A stretch of DNA of 62,872 nucleotides, from positions 1-62,872 of the forward strand of contig JAEEQB010000024.1 of the NCBI GenBank assembly GCA_016285075.1, written 5' to 3'. Shown piece after piece: positions 51,446 through 61,600 of the stretch. This DNA comes from Prevotella sp. Lineage in GTDB: Bacteria > Bacteroidota > Bacteroidia > Bacteroidales > Bacteroidaceae. Each line of letters begins with the position of its first letter. The first letter of the stretch is position 1. The notes under the pieces were generated by a model, which saw nothing but the letters and a program-made list of their open reading frames with translations, ran no database searches and was not told the DNA's origin. A program made the translations under genes and the position numbers.

Positions 51446-53615
51446 ACACCCGAAGGGCTCTCATGGCGTTCAGGACGGCGAGCACGGTGACGCCGACGTC
51501 GGCAAAGACCGCCAGCCACATGGTAGCGAGGCCGAACGTGGCCAGCAGCAGTACGGCCACTTTGACGCCAATGGCAAACCACACGTTCTGTCGCGCTATC
51601 GACAGGGTGCGGCGGGCTATGCTGATGGCAAAGGCTATTTTCCAGGGGTTGTCATCCATCAGCACCACGTCGGCAGCCTCAATGGCAGCATCACTGCCTA
51701 AGCCGCCCATGGCGATGCCTACATCGGCACGTGCCAGTACCGGAGCGTCGTTGATTCCGTCGCCAACAAAGGCGACAGTCCTCTCATTCTTCATCCCGCC
51801 ATCCTCCTTCTTCATTCCAAGCAACTGCTCTACGAACCTGACCTTGTCGGCAGGCAGCAGCTCGGCATGGTATTCGCTGAGGCCGAGGGTCTTTGCCACT
51901 TGGTCGGCCACTTCCTTTCGGTCGCCGGTGAGCATAACGGTATTCTCCACACCTAGCTTCTGCAGGCTGGCTATGGCTTCGGCACTCTCTTCCTTCACTT
52001 GGTCGTTGATGACGATGTGACCTGCATACACTCCGTCGATGGCTATGTGGATGATGGTGCCTACATGGTGACAGTCGTGCCATCTCGCACCGATGGCGTC
52101 CATCATCTTCGTGTTGCCAACGCAGACTACCTGACCGCCAACCTTGGCGCGGATGCCTTGACCGGCAATCTCCTCCACATCGCTCACCTCGCAGCCGTCT
52201 GTTGCCTCGTTGGGGAATGCATCACGCAGGGCGGCGCCGATGGGATGGGTGGAAAAATGCTCCACATGGGCTGCAAGATGCAGCAGATGGGAAGTTTCCT
52301 GCTTGTTTTCTTCCTTTCCCGTGCATACGCATTCCTCCTTCGTCGAAACCTTGTCCGGATGTACTGCGGTGACGGCAAACTGACCGTGCGTCAGCGTTCC
52401 CGTCTTGTCGAAGACCACGGTGCCAACCTTCGCCAGCACATCCATGTAGTTGGCTCCCTTGACGAGGATGCCCTTCCGCGAAGCACCGCCGATGCCGCCG
52501 AAGAATGTGAGTGGCACGCTGATGACAAGTGCACAGGGACAGCTGACAACGAGGAACATCAGTGCTCGGTAGAGCCAGGTGGCAAACGCTTCGCTGAACG
52601 ATGTCTGATAGATGAACGTCGAGACACACGGCGGGATGATGGCCAGGACGATGGCGGCTATCACCACGATGGGGGTGTAGATGCGAGCAAAGCGGGTGAT
52701 GAAGGTCTCGCTCTGCGACTTGTGCTCGCCGGCGTTCTCAACAAGATTGATGATCTTCGAGACGGTGCTCTCGCCGAATGCCTTTGTGGTACGTACCCGC
52801 AGTACTCCCGACAGGTTGATGCAGCCCGAGATGACCTCGTCGCCTGCACTCACGTCGCGCGGCAGGCTCTCACCCGTCAGCGCAACGGTGTTCAAGGCGC
52901 TGCTGCCCTCGACAACCACGCCGTCCAACGGCACTTTCTCGCCCGGTCTGATCACGATGACCGATCCCACCGCTACCTCTTTTGGACTGACAGTCTTGAG
53001 TTGCGGCTCTCCTCCTAAGGATGGGATGGGGGAGACTTCAACATGCGCTGTGTCAGGACGGATGTCCATCAGGTGAGCAATGCTGTCGCGGCTCTTTCCT
53101 TCGGCATAGCCTTCGAAGAGCTCGCCCACCTGGAAAAACAGCATCACGAACACCGCCTCGGGATACTGCGTCTCGGCACCGGGCAGGAAACCGATGCAGA
53201 GGGCGCCGATGGTGGCGATGGTCATGAGGAAATGCTCATTGAAGACTTCTCCTTCTGTTATACCTTCCCAGGCCTCCTTCAGCGTCTCGTGGCCTATTAA
53301 TAAATAAGGAACCAGATAGACAAGCAGCAACTGCCATTTGGTGAATTGAAAAACTGGGCTGCGCTCAATGAGCACGGCGATGATCAACAGTACAACGGTG
53401 ATGCCGATCAGCCACAGCTGCTTCTTCAGACTGTGCTCGTGGTGATGCTCATGACCTTCCTCTTGGCAGTGTCCGTGGTGATGCTCATGCCCTTCCTCTT
53501 GGCAGTGTCCGTGGTGATGCTCATGACCTTCCTCGTGGCAGTGCCCGTGGTGATGCTCATGAGCCTTGTCCTCATGTGAGCAACAATTGCAATGGTGTTC
53601 GTGTAAATGTGCCAT
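51444..53615 (-). CDS. Heavy-metal P-type ATPase with His-rich N-terminus (zinc/cadmium type)
   Basis: The protein has 723 residues. The usual N-terminal metal-binding fold is replaced by about 60 residues of tandem HEHHHGHCQEEG units (residues about 18-60). Then come the P1B helices, the actuator loop with LTGESLP, the ion-binding CPC (about residue 359), the phosphorylation site DKTGTLTHG (about 401), STHPIGAAL and the GDGINDAPVLARADVGIAMG hinge. CPC plus the final helix pattern points to export of Zn(II), Cd(II) or Pb(II). A TACCTTTG box lies 28 bases upstream. The serine acetyltransferase gene precedes it. Confidence 0.9.
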   Translation of the reverse strand: MAHLHEHHCNCCSHEDKAHEHHHGHCHEEGHEHHHGHCQEEGHEHHHGHCQEEGHEHHHEHSLKKQLWLIGITVVLLIIAVLIERSPVFQFTKWQLLLVYLVPYLLIGHETLKEAWEGITEGEVFNEHFLMTIATIGALCIGFLPGAETQYPEAVFVMLFFQVGELFEGYAEGKSRDSIAHLMDIRPDTAHVEVSPIPSLGGEPQLKTVSPKEVAVGSVIVIRPGEKVPLDGVVVEGSSALNTVALTGESLPRDVSAGDEVISGCINLSGVLRVRTTKAFGESTVSKIINLVENAGEHKSQSETFITRFARIYTPIVVIAAIVLAIIPPCVSTFIYQTSFSEAFATWLYRALMFLVVSCPCALVISVPLTFFGGIGGASRKGILVKGANYMDVLAKVGTVVFDKTGTLTHGQFAVTAVHPDKVSTKEECVCTGKEENKQETSHLLHLAAHVEHFSTHPIGAALRDAFPNEATDGCEVSDVEEIAGQGIRAKVGGQVVCVGNTKMMDAIGARWHDCHHVGTIIHIAIDGVYAGHIVINDQVKEESAEAIASLQKLGVENTVMLTGDRKEVADQVAKTLGLSEYHAELLPADKVRFVEQLLGMKKEDGGMKNERTVAFVGDGINDAPVLARADVGIAMGGLGSDAAIEAADVVLMDDNPWKIAFAISIARRTLSIARQNVWFAIGVKVAVLLLATFGLATMWLAVFADVGVTVLAVLNAMRALRV

Positions 53616-53643
53616 ATCTTTGCTTGTTTATTCTTTTCGGCTG

Positions 53644-53651
53644 CAAAGGTA
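53644..53651 (-). promoter_or_regulatory. -7 box of the P-type ATPase gene
   Basis: The minus strand reads TACCTTTG, 28 bases before the ATG at 53615. The nearest TTTG upstream (53677-53680) is 25 bases away, longer than the usual spacer. Confidence 0.5.
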
Positions 53652-53694
53652 CGGCACATTTTTCGCAACTCGGTTGCAAACTGATTGTCAATGC

Positions 53695-54639
53695 TCAAAT
53701 GCCCAGTCCTCCCTCAAAGGCTGTGTCCACGGCCTTCGACTGCTGCAGTCGGGAGTAGGGCATTACGTCGTGTGTCACCCAGATGTTGCCGCCTATGACG
53801 GAGTGGTGGCCTATGGTGATACGTCCCAGTATGGATGCATTGGAATAGATGGTGACGTAGTCCTCGATGATGGGGTGACGCGGAATGTTAAGCATGTTTC
53901 CTTCTGCATCGTACTTGAAGCTCTTGGCACCTAAGGTCACACCTTGATACAGCGTGACGTGGTTTCCGATGATGCAGGTTTCGCCTATCACCACGCCAGT
54001 GCCGTGGTCAATGGCAAAATGCTCGCCGATGGTGGCGCCCGGATGAATGTCTATGCCTGTCTTCGAGTGGGCCAGCTCCGTGATGATTCGTGGGATGACG
54101 GGCACTTCCATCTTGTGCAGCTCATGCGCCAGTCGGTAGTGCGTCATGGTGTTGATGACGGGATAGCAGTAGATCACCTCACCGAAGTTCGTGGCAGCGG
54201 GATCGTTCTGGAACATCGCCTCTACGTCGGTATATAGCAGACGCTTGATTTCCGGCAGACGGTTAATCAGCTGCAGGGCCAGTTCGGCAGCCTTCTGTTT
54301 CAACACTTTCTCGCTGCAGTCGGCCTCGCGTGGCTGGCCGTCGGCCTGAGGTTCGGGCGTACAGAACTGCAAGCCCCGGGTTATCTGGTTCTTCAACAGC
54401 CCGTACAGCTCTTCCAAGGCAACCCCGATGTAGTACTGTCGTATCTGCTCTTCCGGCTGGCGGCGATAGAAATAGTCAGTGAATATGATGCTCTTCGCCA
54501 GTCTTACTATCTCTTTTACCTCTTCCACCTGTGGCAGCTGCGCATCCTCGCCCGGCATCATCTCGTCCTCGCGTTTCGAGTGCTTCGACAGGATGGCTGC
54601 ATTCCTCAGCAGTGCCTCGTTTACATTCTTTGTCTTCAT
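53695..54639 (-). CDS. cysE: Serine O-acetyltransferase
   Basis: The start at 54639 (MKTKNVNEALLRN) gives 314 residues. A helical N-terminal domain (about 1-180) is followed by the left-handed beta helix: GIDIHPGATIGEHFAIDHG with the catalytic His/Asp, TGVVIGETCIIGNHVTLYQG and GAKSF. It ends with the IYSNASILGRITIG coils and a flexible tail. It makes O-acetylserine for cysteine synthesis. The protein is about 40 residues longer than E. coli CysE, as in the EpsC-like group. Its promoter region is tandemly duplicated. Confidence 0.9.
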   Translation of the reverse strand: MKTKNVNEALLRNAAILSKHSKREDEMMPGEDAQLPQVEEVKEIVRLAKSIIFTDYFYRRQPEEQIRQYYIGVALEELYGLLKNQITRGLQFCTPEPQADGQPREADCSEKVLKQKAAELALQLINRLPEIKRLLYTDVEAMFQNDPAATNFGEVIYCYPVINTMTHYRLAHELHKMEVPVIPRIITELAHSKTGIDIHPGATIGEHFAIDHGTGVVIGETCIIGNHVTLYQGVTLGAKSFKYDAEGNMLNIPRHPIIEDYVTIYSNASILGRITIGHHSVIGGNIWVTHDVMPYSRLQQSKAVDTAFEGGLGI

Positions 54640-54659
54640 CTTTGTATGGTTTTGTGCTG

Positions 54660-54832
54660 CAAAGTTACGAAAAGTCGAGTGCAAAACAAAGAAACTCGTT
54701 TCTTTTTTTTGCCGAGACGGAGTAATTTAGCCGTCATTTGACGGCAGAGTTACGAAAAGTCGAGTGCAAAACAAAGAAACTCGTTTCTTTTTTTGCCGAG
54801 ACGGAGTAATTTAGCCGTCATTTGACGGCAGA
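54660..54832 (-). promoter_or_regulatory. Tandemly duplicated promoter/operator upstream of cysE
   Basis: Bases 54664-54748 and 54749-54832 are near-identical 85- and 84-base copies. On the minus strand the cysE-proximal copy carries TTTG (54687-54690), 19 bases, TAACTTTG (54660-54667), 20 bases before the ATG. The distal copy has TAACTCTG instead, a damaged -7 box. Each copy holds the palindrome GCCGTCATTTGACGGC (54730-54745 and 54814-54829), an operator candidate. Confidence 0.8.
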
Positions 54833-55162
54833 GTTACGAAAAAAAGTTGTAATTGGTAACGGATTTTGGAAGATTAATGCAATTCGGCCTAAAATAAAGG
54901 CAAGACGGGGAAGAATGAAGAAGTTCGAATTGGGTCAAAAAGCAAATTGGAGAAGATTGGTGAAGGAGTTAGGTTGCCAAATCGTAACCCAGGAATTGGA
55001 CTCTGTGGCGGGTTGGATTTCCAAAATGACAACGCAAATCGGGGCAGAATGGTGCACCTTTCACCGCCAGTTTCTTATTCCGCAAACTGCTATATTTTGC
55101 ATGGCGATGGATGCCTAAAAAGATAGTAGTTTTGCAGTCAAAATTAAAAAAGAGTAAGAAAC
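54833..55162. other. Gap before the integrase, probable element boundary
   Basis: The sequence changes from the cysE promoter repeats to AT-rich DNA. A frame at 54822-55118 has only a TTG start, inside the repeat, and no recognisable fold, so I do not call it. TAGTTTTG at 55127-55134 is a likely -7 box for the integrase gene, 28 bases from its ATG. An attachment site would be expected here but cannot be delimited without the far end. Confidence 0.45.
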
Positions 55163-56383
55163 ATGAGAAGTACTTTTAACATTCTGTTCTATGTGAACAA
55201 GAGTAAGGAGAAGAATGGTGTGGTGCCTGTGATGGGCAGAGTGACGATTAACGGAACGCAATCGCAGTTCAGTTGTAAGAAGACGATTCCGCTTGACATG
55301 TGGGACGTGAAAGGCAATTGTGCCAAGGGCCGCAGCAAGGAGGCATTGCAGATTAACCGCGAACTTGATAACATCAAGGCCCAGATCATCAAGCATTATC
55401 AGCATTTGTCGGATCGTGAGGCTTTCGTGACGGCTGAGATGGTGCGCAACTCCTATCAAGGATTTGGGAACGAGTATGAGACGCTGCTGAGTGCTTTCGA
55501 CAAGGACATTGCCAATCAGAAGAAGCGCGTGGGCAAGGACAGAGCAGCAAGCACGCTTTGGGCTATGGAGCGTTCGCGGAAGGATGTGGCAGAGTTCATC
55601 CAGTCGCACTATCGTCGCACGGATATGTCGATACTGGAGCTGACACCAGAGTTTATCAAGGACTTTGCCGCCTACCTCAGTACAGACCGGGGACTGGCCA
55701 ATGGCACTATCTGGCAGAGGTGCATGTGGCTGAAAGGTGTCGTGATGAGGGCGCACTACAACGGCAAGATTCCCCGTAACCCGTTCGCGCAGTTCCACAT
55801 CAGCCCGAACAGCAAGGAAAGGGAGTTCTTGACAGAGGAAGAACTGAAGGCTGTCGTAACCCATGAGTTCGAGGATGACAATCTGGCCTTCGTGCGTGAC
55901 ATTTTTGTATTCGTGTGCTTCACCGCCCTCTCGTTCATCGACGTGAAAAACCTGACGACGGACAACATCGTGGACATCAACGGTGACAAGTGGATTATCA
56001 GCAAGCGACACAAGACCAACATCCCCTTCCAGGTGAAACTGATGGACGTACCCTTGCAGATTATCGACCGCTACAAACACTTGCAGGAAGACAAACTGGT
56101 GTTCGGCAAGATGAACTACTGGTCGATGTGCAAGAAACTGAAAACGGTGATGAAAGCCTGCGGCATTGAGAAAGCCATATCCTACCATTGTGGCCGTCAC
56201 TCATTCGCAACTTTGGCGCTTTCAAAAGGGATGCCCATTGAAAGTGTGAGCCGCGTATTGGGACACACCAATATTGTGACCACCCAGATTTATGCAAAAA
56301 TCACCAGTCAGAAACTTGATAACGACCTGACGATGCTTGGCAACAAACTCAATGCATCATTCAAGAATCTTAAGATGGCATAG
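55163..56383 (+). CDS. Tyrosine site-specific recombinase (integrase), IntDOT-like
   Basis: The protein has 406 residues. An arm-binding domain starts MRSTFNILFYVNKSKEKNG, a SAM-like core-binding domain spans about 115-205, and the catalytic domain about 225-400. His342 and Arg345 (HCGRHSFA), His368 (GHTNIV) and the nucleophile Tyr377 are present. The position of the first catalytic arginine is Ser257 (FTALSFIDV), as reported for IntDOT of the Bacteroides conjugative transposon CTnDOT. It should integrate and excise the element whose cargo lies to its right. Confidence 0.9.
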   Translation: MRSTFNILFYVNKSKEKNGVVPVMGRVTINGTQSQFSCKKTIPLDMWDVKGNCAKGRSKEALQINRELDNIKAQIIKHYQHLSDREAFVTAEMVRNSYQGFGNEYETLLSAFDKDIANQKKRVGKDRAASTLWAMERSRKDVAEFIQSHYRRTDMSILELTPEFIKDFAAYLSTDRGLANGTIWQRCMWLKGVVMRAHYNGKIPRNPFAQFHISPNSKEREFLTEEELKAVVTHEFEDDNLAFVRDIFVFVCFTALSFIDVKNLTTDNIVDINGDKWIISKRHKTNIPFQVKLMDVPLQIIDRYKHLQEDKLVFGKMNYWSMCKKLKTVMKACGIEKAISYHCGRHSFATLALSKGMPIESVSRVLGHTNIVTTQIYAKITSQKLDNDLTMLGNKLNASFKNLKMA

Positions 56384-56500
56384 ATTACAGCGACCCAAAG
56401 CCTTCAAAGCGGAAAGACGAATGATTAGCGAAGTCTGTCATCCGTCTTTCTGCGTCATATTCCCTCAGTACAAGAACTACTAACGGCTCTTTCTTTTTCC

Positions 56501-56797
56501 CTATCGGTTATATGCAGGATGATAGCAACTTTCCAAGACCCTTTCCAAATCACTTTCACGATAGAGCACCTTGCCACCTAATAATATATAAGGTATAACG
56601 CCATCATTTCGGTATTCCTGTAGCGTTCGTCTGCTGACTTTCAGAATCTGTGCGACCTCTTTATCTGTCAAATAGCGTTCACCATCAAGCAATGGACGAT
56701 AATTGCCTATCACTTTCTTGTATAGAGCAAGCACCTCCTTCATGTTCTCCAATGCGTTCTTCACGCCAACGTTATGAGGCATTATCAGTTCGTTCAT
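56501..56797 (-). CDS. Excisionase-type helix-turn-helix protein
   Basis: ATG 56797 gives 98 residues; its ATG overlaps the TGA of the upstream gene (ATGA), so the two are coupled. The C-terminal half is a MerR/excisionase-like winged helix: YLTDKEVAQILKVSRRTLQEYRNDG followed by the wing VIPYILLGGKVLYRESDLE. The sequence is split here by position: helix-turn-helix about residues 44-66, wing about 67-85. Such pairs are usual next to integrases in Bacteroidota mobile elements and control excision. Confidence 0.8.
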   Translation of the reverse strand: MNELIMPHNVGVKNALENMKEVLALYKKVIGNYRPLLDGERYLTDKEVAQILKVSRRTLQEYRNDGVIPYILLGGKVLYRESDLERVLESCYHPAYNR

Positions 56798-57114
56798 AAA
56801 CAACTCGTTTTGAGGTTATGCATCTTTCTATCCTTTTCCCTTTCAGTCACAACATGAAGAATGCCCTCTACATCCTCAGGCTTATAATACACCTTGCGGT
56901 TGATTTGGGAATAGGCTAACGTCCCGTTATCCCGTAAAGTTTGTAATGCTCTTGGACTGATGTTCAGCATCTGGCATACATCTTGATTGTCGAGCCAATC
57001 GTCCAACCCTTTGTCATTACCTCTACTGGCCATCTCCTTCATCTTTATGACGAAACTGTTGAAGCTCGTCAGCAGTTCCTCGTAAGTACTGCGCTCAATT
57101 GAAATTACTTCCAT
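56794..57114 (-). CDS. Helix-turn-helix protein, paired with the excisionase-type gene
   Basis: The start at 57114 (MEVISIERSTYEELL) gives 106 residues. An N-terminal helix (about 10-35, coiled-coil-prone) is followed by a winged helix-turn-helix: LDNQDVCQMLNISPRALQ, then LRDNGTLAYSQINRKVYY and PEDVE. Its fold matches the downstream gene, and both are probably DNA-bending or regulatory factors of the element. A TACCTTTG box lies 28 bases upstream (57143-57150), so this is the first gene of the pair. Confidence 0.8.
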   Translation of the reverse strand: MEVISIERSTYEELLTSFNSFVIKMKEMASRGNDKGLDDWLDNQDVCQMLNISPRALQTLRDNGTLAYSQINRKVYYKPEDVEGILHVVTEREKDRKMHNLKTSCL

Positions 57115-57142
57115 GTCTTGTTTAGTTTTAATAATCTGCGAA

Positions 57143-57150
57143 CAAAGGTA
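57143..57150 (-). promoter_or_regulatory. -7 box of the HTH gene pair
   Basis: The minus strand reads TACCTTTG, 28 bases before the ATG at 57114. It matches TAnnTTTG; the -33 element is not clear. Confidence 0.55.
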
Positions 57151-57470
57151 CATCATTATTTCCAGATAAGATTACATTGAAAATTACTTGTTGTGAAATA
57201 ACAATTCAGGGAAACAAGACCCTAATGTCTGCCGAGCTTGCTTATCAGAAAGCAGACAAGCATCTTTGTGTGGCACTCCACAGAAAACTGCGTATTAGGC
57301 TACACCCTTCTACGGCATTGCAAGCAGAAATCTTTGCAGAATATTGCCATATCAAGAGAAAAGACCACACTTTTTCTTAATTTATGTTCACAAATCATCC
57401 TATTCTCGATATTTTTGATTATATTTGCGCACAGAACGCTCAATGTTAGGCAAGAATAACTAAAAGCAAT
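57151..57470. other. AT-rich gap between divergent HTH genes
   Basis: No gene could be supported. The short frames here lack start signals and known folds. A TATATTTG box at 57420-57427 is 43 bases before the XRE gene ATG and is a plausible plus-strand promoter. The base composition is visibly richer in A+T than the DNA left of the integrase. Confidence 0.5.
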
Positions 57471-57698
57471 ATGGAGATACAACGCTATAACAGGCTAAAG
57501 ATTGTACTGGCCGAGAAAGAAAGAACTGGCACATGGCTCTCAGAGCAGATGGGCCATAGTATCAGTACCGTTTCACGCTGGATGACCAACAAGGTGCAGC
57601 CATCCGTGGAACAGCTCTATGAGATTGCACGCCTCCTTGATGTGGATGTGAAGGAATTGTTAGTATCGTCAAAAAATATTGAAGCAAATGTCAGATAG
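57471..57698 (+). CDS. Small XRE-family repressor-like protein
   Basis: The protein has 75 residues and is almost entirely one helix-turn-helix domain: RLKIVLAEKERTGTWLSEQM, then GHSISTVSRWMTNKVQPSVEQ and LYEIARLLDVDVKELL. These are the five helices of the Cro/C1 fold, with Ser-Thr-Val-Ser-Arg-Trp as recognition helix start. Its last 11 bases overlap the start of the next gene, so both are made together. This layout of a small repressor plus effector is common in toxin-antitoxin and defence modules, where the repressor limits expression. Confidence 0.85.
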   Translation: MEIQRYNRLKIVLAEKERTGTWLSEQMGHSISTVSRWMTNKVQPSVEQLYEIARLLDVDVKELLVSSKNIEANVR

Positions 57699-58485
57699 AA
57701 AGATTATATTAATAGCGTTAGGTGTAGCATTTGCTCTTTTGCTAATATATGCAATAAGTTTTATTGGTACGCCCATCTCGGGACAGACCTCCGATTGGGG
57801 GGCATTTGGTAGTTATGCAGCTATTTGCGTAAGCTCTTTGTCTATAGCCCTCATTTATGTGACATATCGTGAGCAAAGAAAAACAAACGAAATCACAAGG
57901 GTCGAGCAACATATCGTGACAATGACCAATACATTAGCTATATTATCTGAGAAATATCATGATAGGCTTGAAGTATCTTATGATAAGTTCTCAGAGCACT
58001 TTAAACTTCCATTTTATGATATATCAGACTGGGAATATGACAAAACTATTAAGATTTGTACATATTATTATTCATCAATAACAATTAATGATGACTATAA
58101 TGGAGATTTCAACTACCTTTTTCGATATATGCAACTATGTATTGGTTATATACTCCATGAAAAATCCTTATCCACAGAAAACAAATATCTTCGTATAACA
58201 GAGTTTGGATGCGTTTTTCCAGAATCTATGAGAATAATGCTATTCTGTTGGCTGTTGATTAATAACCATATCATATTAGAAGATCATTACAAATCAGGAA
58301 TCTTTATACTTGACGAAACGGGTCCGTCTCTTTTGGGGGACGTTATTACTTATGTATGTACAAAGAAACGTCCACCACAAAGACAAATACCAGACGTTAA
58401 TCCAGATGCTATTATTTTTGAAGATTATCCAAATGAACAATTCCCTGACACGTATAATAGATTATTTAAAAATAGTAAGACTTAA
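57688..58485 (+). CDS. AbiC-like membrane protein, putative phage abortive infection gene
   Basis: ATG 57688 gives 265 residues (a TTG at 57679 is possible). There are two membrane helices (about 4-25 and 38-60) separated by GQTSDWGAFGSYAA. A cytoplasmic helical domain follows, beginning YREQRKTNEITRVEQHIV-type sequence. That arrangement (helix, G-x-W-G-x-F-G loop, helix, Q-R or Q-K coiled start) matches the putative abortive infection (putAbiC) family as I recall it. Homology is suggested by layout rather than strong motifs. It overlaps the XRE gene by 11 bases. The DNA is AT-rich. Confidence 0.6.
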   Translation: MSDRKIILIALGVAFALLLIYAISFIGTPISGQTSDWGAFGSYAAICVSSLSIALIYVTYREQRKTNEITRVEQHIVTMTNTLAILSEKYHDRLEVSYDKFSEHFKLPFYDISDWEYDKTIKICTYYYSSITINDDYNGDFNYLFRYMQLCIGYILHEKSLSTENKYLRITEFGCVFPESMRIMLFCWLLINNHIILEDHYKSGIFILDETGPSLLGDVITYVCTKKRPPQRQIPDVNPDAIIFEDYPNEQFPDTYNRLFKNSKT

Positions 58486-58641
58486 GGTGACATATGAAAA
58501 AAGGATAAAGACTTTGATTTGAGTAATTCAAAGAATCGTCCTACAATTCAAAAAGAATAGTATTAGGAACTGATAATTTAATGTAAGGTCCTGCTTTAGT
58601 AAGTATTATCAAAGTGTAGTTACAACATAAATAAAAATTAA

Positions 58642-61600
58642 ATGAAAAAATTTGGATACATATACAAATACAACCCTTCGGAAGGGATGGGTATATTGAT
58701 GTTTGGTGTTTGGAAAGTAAAAAGTAGTTGGGGATCCACGATAAAAAATACTCCAATCCTTTTTTCTAATAATGATTTATTATCGGAAGTAAGTACAGGT
58801 CAACTTGTATTCTTTGATTTTAACGATGATAAAACGGTTTCAAATATAGAACGTGCTTCGTTATCAAATTTCAAAGTTGACTATATAAACAGCCTCATTT
58901 CGTGTAAAAGTAATGAATCTGAGTATTCTTTTTACAGCGACAATACATACATTTCTTTTGAACGCCTCGATAACATCATTATACCAAATGAAGATAATCA
59001 AGACCAAGTTAAAACCGCAAAACGAGATTACACCTATGATGATTTATTTGATGATGAAGACTTTGATTTATTAGATTTTTATGGTATAGCAGACTCTTCT
59101 ACTGATGAAGAAAATGATATAACCATAACAAAAACCAACAGCCATTTACCTGAATCAATTAAAGAATTATTTAATTGCTTTGGTAAATATAAGCATGAAG
59201 GCAGAAAAGAAAGTATATCAGTGAATGTTTTTGATTTATCATTATGGATAGATTCTGAAGTTCTAAGCACTGAGTATTACGGGAAAAAGGTTGATGAATT
59301 GTTATTTCTCTATAATATATTCGTCTTGAAAAAGCGTTATAATAAAAATGGTTACGAAATTCCTGTAAAACTTGATAACGATTGTATTTCACCCTCATGG
59401 TCGTTACTCTTGTCAAAGTTCAGTGACAAAGAACTGAAGAAAATTATATATGAGGCTCCCAAATTACAGCCGGCTATGCCAGTGGAATTCTGTAAGAACA
59501 ATACAGAACTCTTGACGACTGAATACGGAATGCCAAATATTGAGATATGCAAGTTGTATTGCCTACACAAAATCGCGAATGCAAAAACGGTTTCAGAATA
59601 CCAAGAGATTAAACACAATCTTTATGTTTATTATCATTGTGGAGCAACCCATCTTGAAGGTGAGGGGACACCAATGTGTAAGATGGGAAGAACACGTATT
59701 ACAAATTTGAAAAAACGGTTGGAAGTTCAATATGAGACTGTTATCAAAGAGGATGTTATAACCCAGCTATCGGAATTAAGCGATAATCCAAATGTGGTGA
59801 AAGAATTATCAAATGCAACACCAGATGAATTTAATAACGTGGGACTATATATTGAAAGTCTCAGTGGGCTAATGAGTGATTTCCTTGGGTACGAGGTGTG
59901 CGATAAGGTTTTAGATAATTATGAAAAGCTGCCAAAATTATACAAGGAGGCATTAAAAAACTCCCTTCTTAGTTGTGTCAACGAATCTGCAGTTTCTGCT
60001 ACTCAATCAGACAATCTTACTCCATTTTTGCTGAGATTTCATATTGAAAAATTCGACAACTGGATTCTTGAATCAACTAAACAGCAAATCAAGGAACTTG
60101 TGAACGACAAATTTTCCAAACTCGATGATTTGGGCGATCTTAACGAAGCATACAAGGCGGATTATATCACAAGTCAGCAATATTGTTCAAGATACGAGCA
60201 AATCACATGTGGCTTCAGTACATGTCAGTTCTTAAAAGAGCTGTCCGACTACAAAATTAATGATTCTCCAATAGAGATTCAGTGGTATGTCGTTTCAAGT
60301 ATAATCAATCAACTTGGATATGAAAGCCTAGACTCATATAAATATGTTAAGGTTGAATATCTGGATTCTATAAGCGACATCAGAAGTCTGCTAAAATGGC
60401 TTGCAAGTTATGGACATTTAAATGATGTCGTTTTAAAGAAAGCTGAAGAGAAGATATGCTCTGTTCTGTCAAAGGAAGAAAAATGGACATTGTTTGAGGA
60501 AAAGATAATTCAGTCACCAGGAATTGAAAACATTCGCGAGCGGTTAGATAATGTATACAAGAATAGACTTTTATATGATATAATTGTAAAAAAAGAAAAA
60601 GGACTACTTAAACACTCCTGCTTTCAGGATGTAATGCTGTCGGATTTGGAATCAGCAAGCGACCCAAATCTCAAATTGTTCATTGCTGATAATCTTGATT
60701 CAAGCCACCTAGCCTTGATGCAACAAAAGGCTACAGGCTTTATGAAATTGTATTTATGGCAGAAACAACCATCAGATAATTTTGACTGGAATCTTATTAA
60801 GTCATATTATCATGAATTGTCTGCAGAAGCCCAGATAAAAATACTTCGTTATATTTTTGGGAAAATGTCATCAGGAGAATTTTCATTGTCCTTTGATGAG
60901 TTATATTCCGAATTTGTTGAAACAGCTACACCTGCATGTCCTGCAATCTGTGGTATTCTTTGCATGCTCAAAGCAAAGAAGAACGATTTGAATTCAAGTA
61001 TTACTCCTTCAATTATAGAATCCGTAATAGGAGAAGACGAAAAGCGACGAATTGATTTTTTGAAAGATTCCAAGGAACTCTTCTATCCTTGCCATGGCTA
61101 TATTGCAATTAGCGGTAATAAATATGATATAGAATATCAATCGTTTAATGGTATTTTGACTAAAGAAAAAAGAAATGATGAATTATACTATGTTATAAAA
61201 TTCTATGATTCGCCAGTAGATTTATTCGGAAGAGTAATTGATTGGTTGGATTCTGATGAAGTGGAATATCCAAAAACAGTACTTCTTAGGAACTCGTCTG
61301 CGGAAGTAATAGATGGCAAATATTTTATTCATGAATCTAATGAGTTCTTTGTTAAGCAGTTTGTAATTGCTTATGGTATAGATGATAAATGTGGATTGGT
61401 AAGTGATAAAGAAAGAATGATTGAAATGGGTTGGTTACCAAGAAATAATGCATATCAGCCACTTTACACTAACTATATAAGAAAATACGAAGATTCAGAT
61501 TATTCCATTTGTCGAGGTGGATGTTTTGGATGTTCTGACCCTAAGAATAACGGCATTCCATTCTTCTGGTGTAATAAGAAGATGTGTGTTAGAAGATCAC

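Noticed and set aside
51999..53018. 339-codon plus-strand frame opposite the P-type ATPase
   Set aside because: The minus-strand frame has all P1B ATPase motifs in order, so the plus-strand frame is a shadow.
54822..55118. 98-codon frame before the integrase
   Set aside because: It has only a TTG start lying inside the duplicated cysE promoter unit, no recognised fold and no binding site, so it is probably chance.
57177..57380. Short frames between the divergent HTH genes
   Set aside because: No start signal or conserved fold; the interval is better explained as a regulatory gap.
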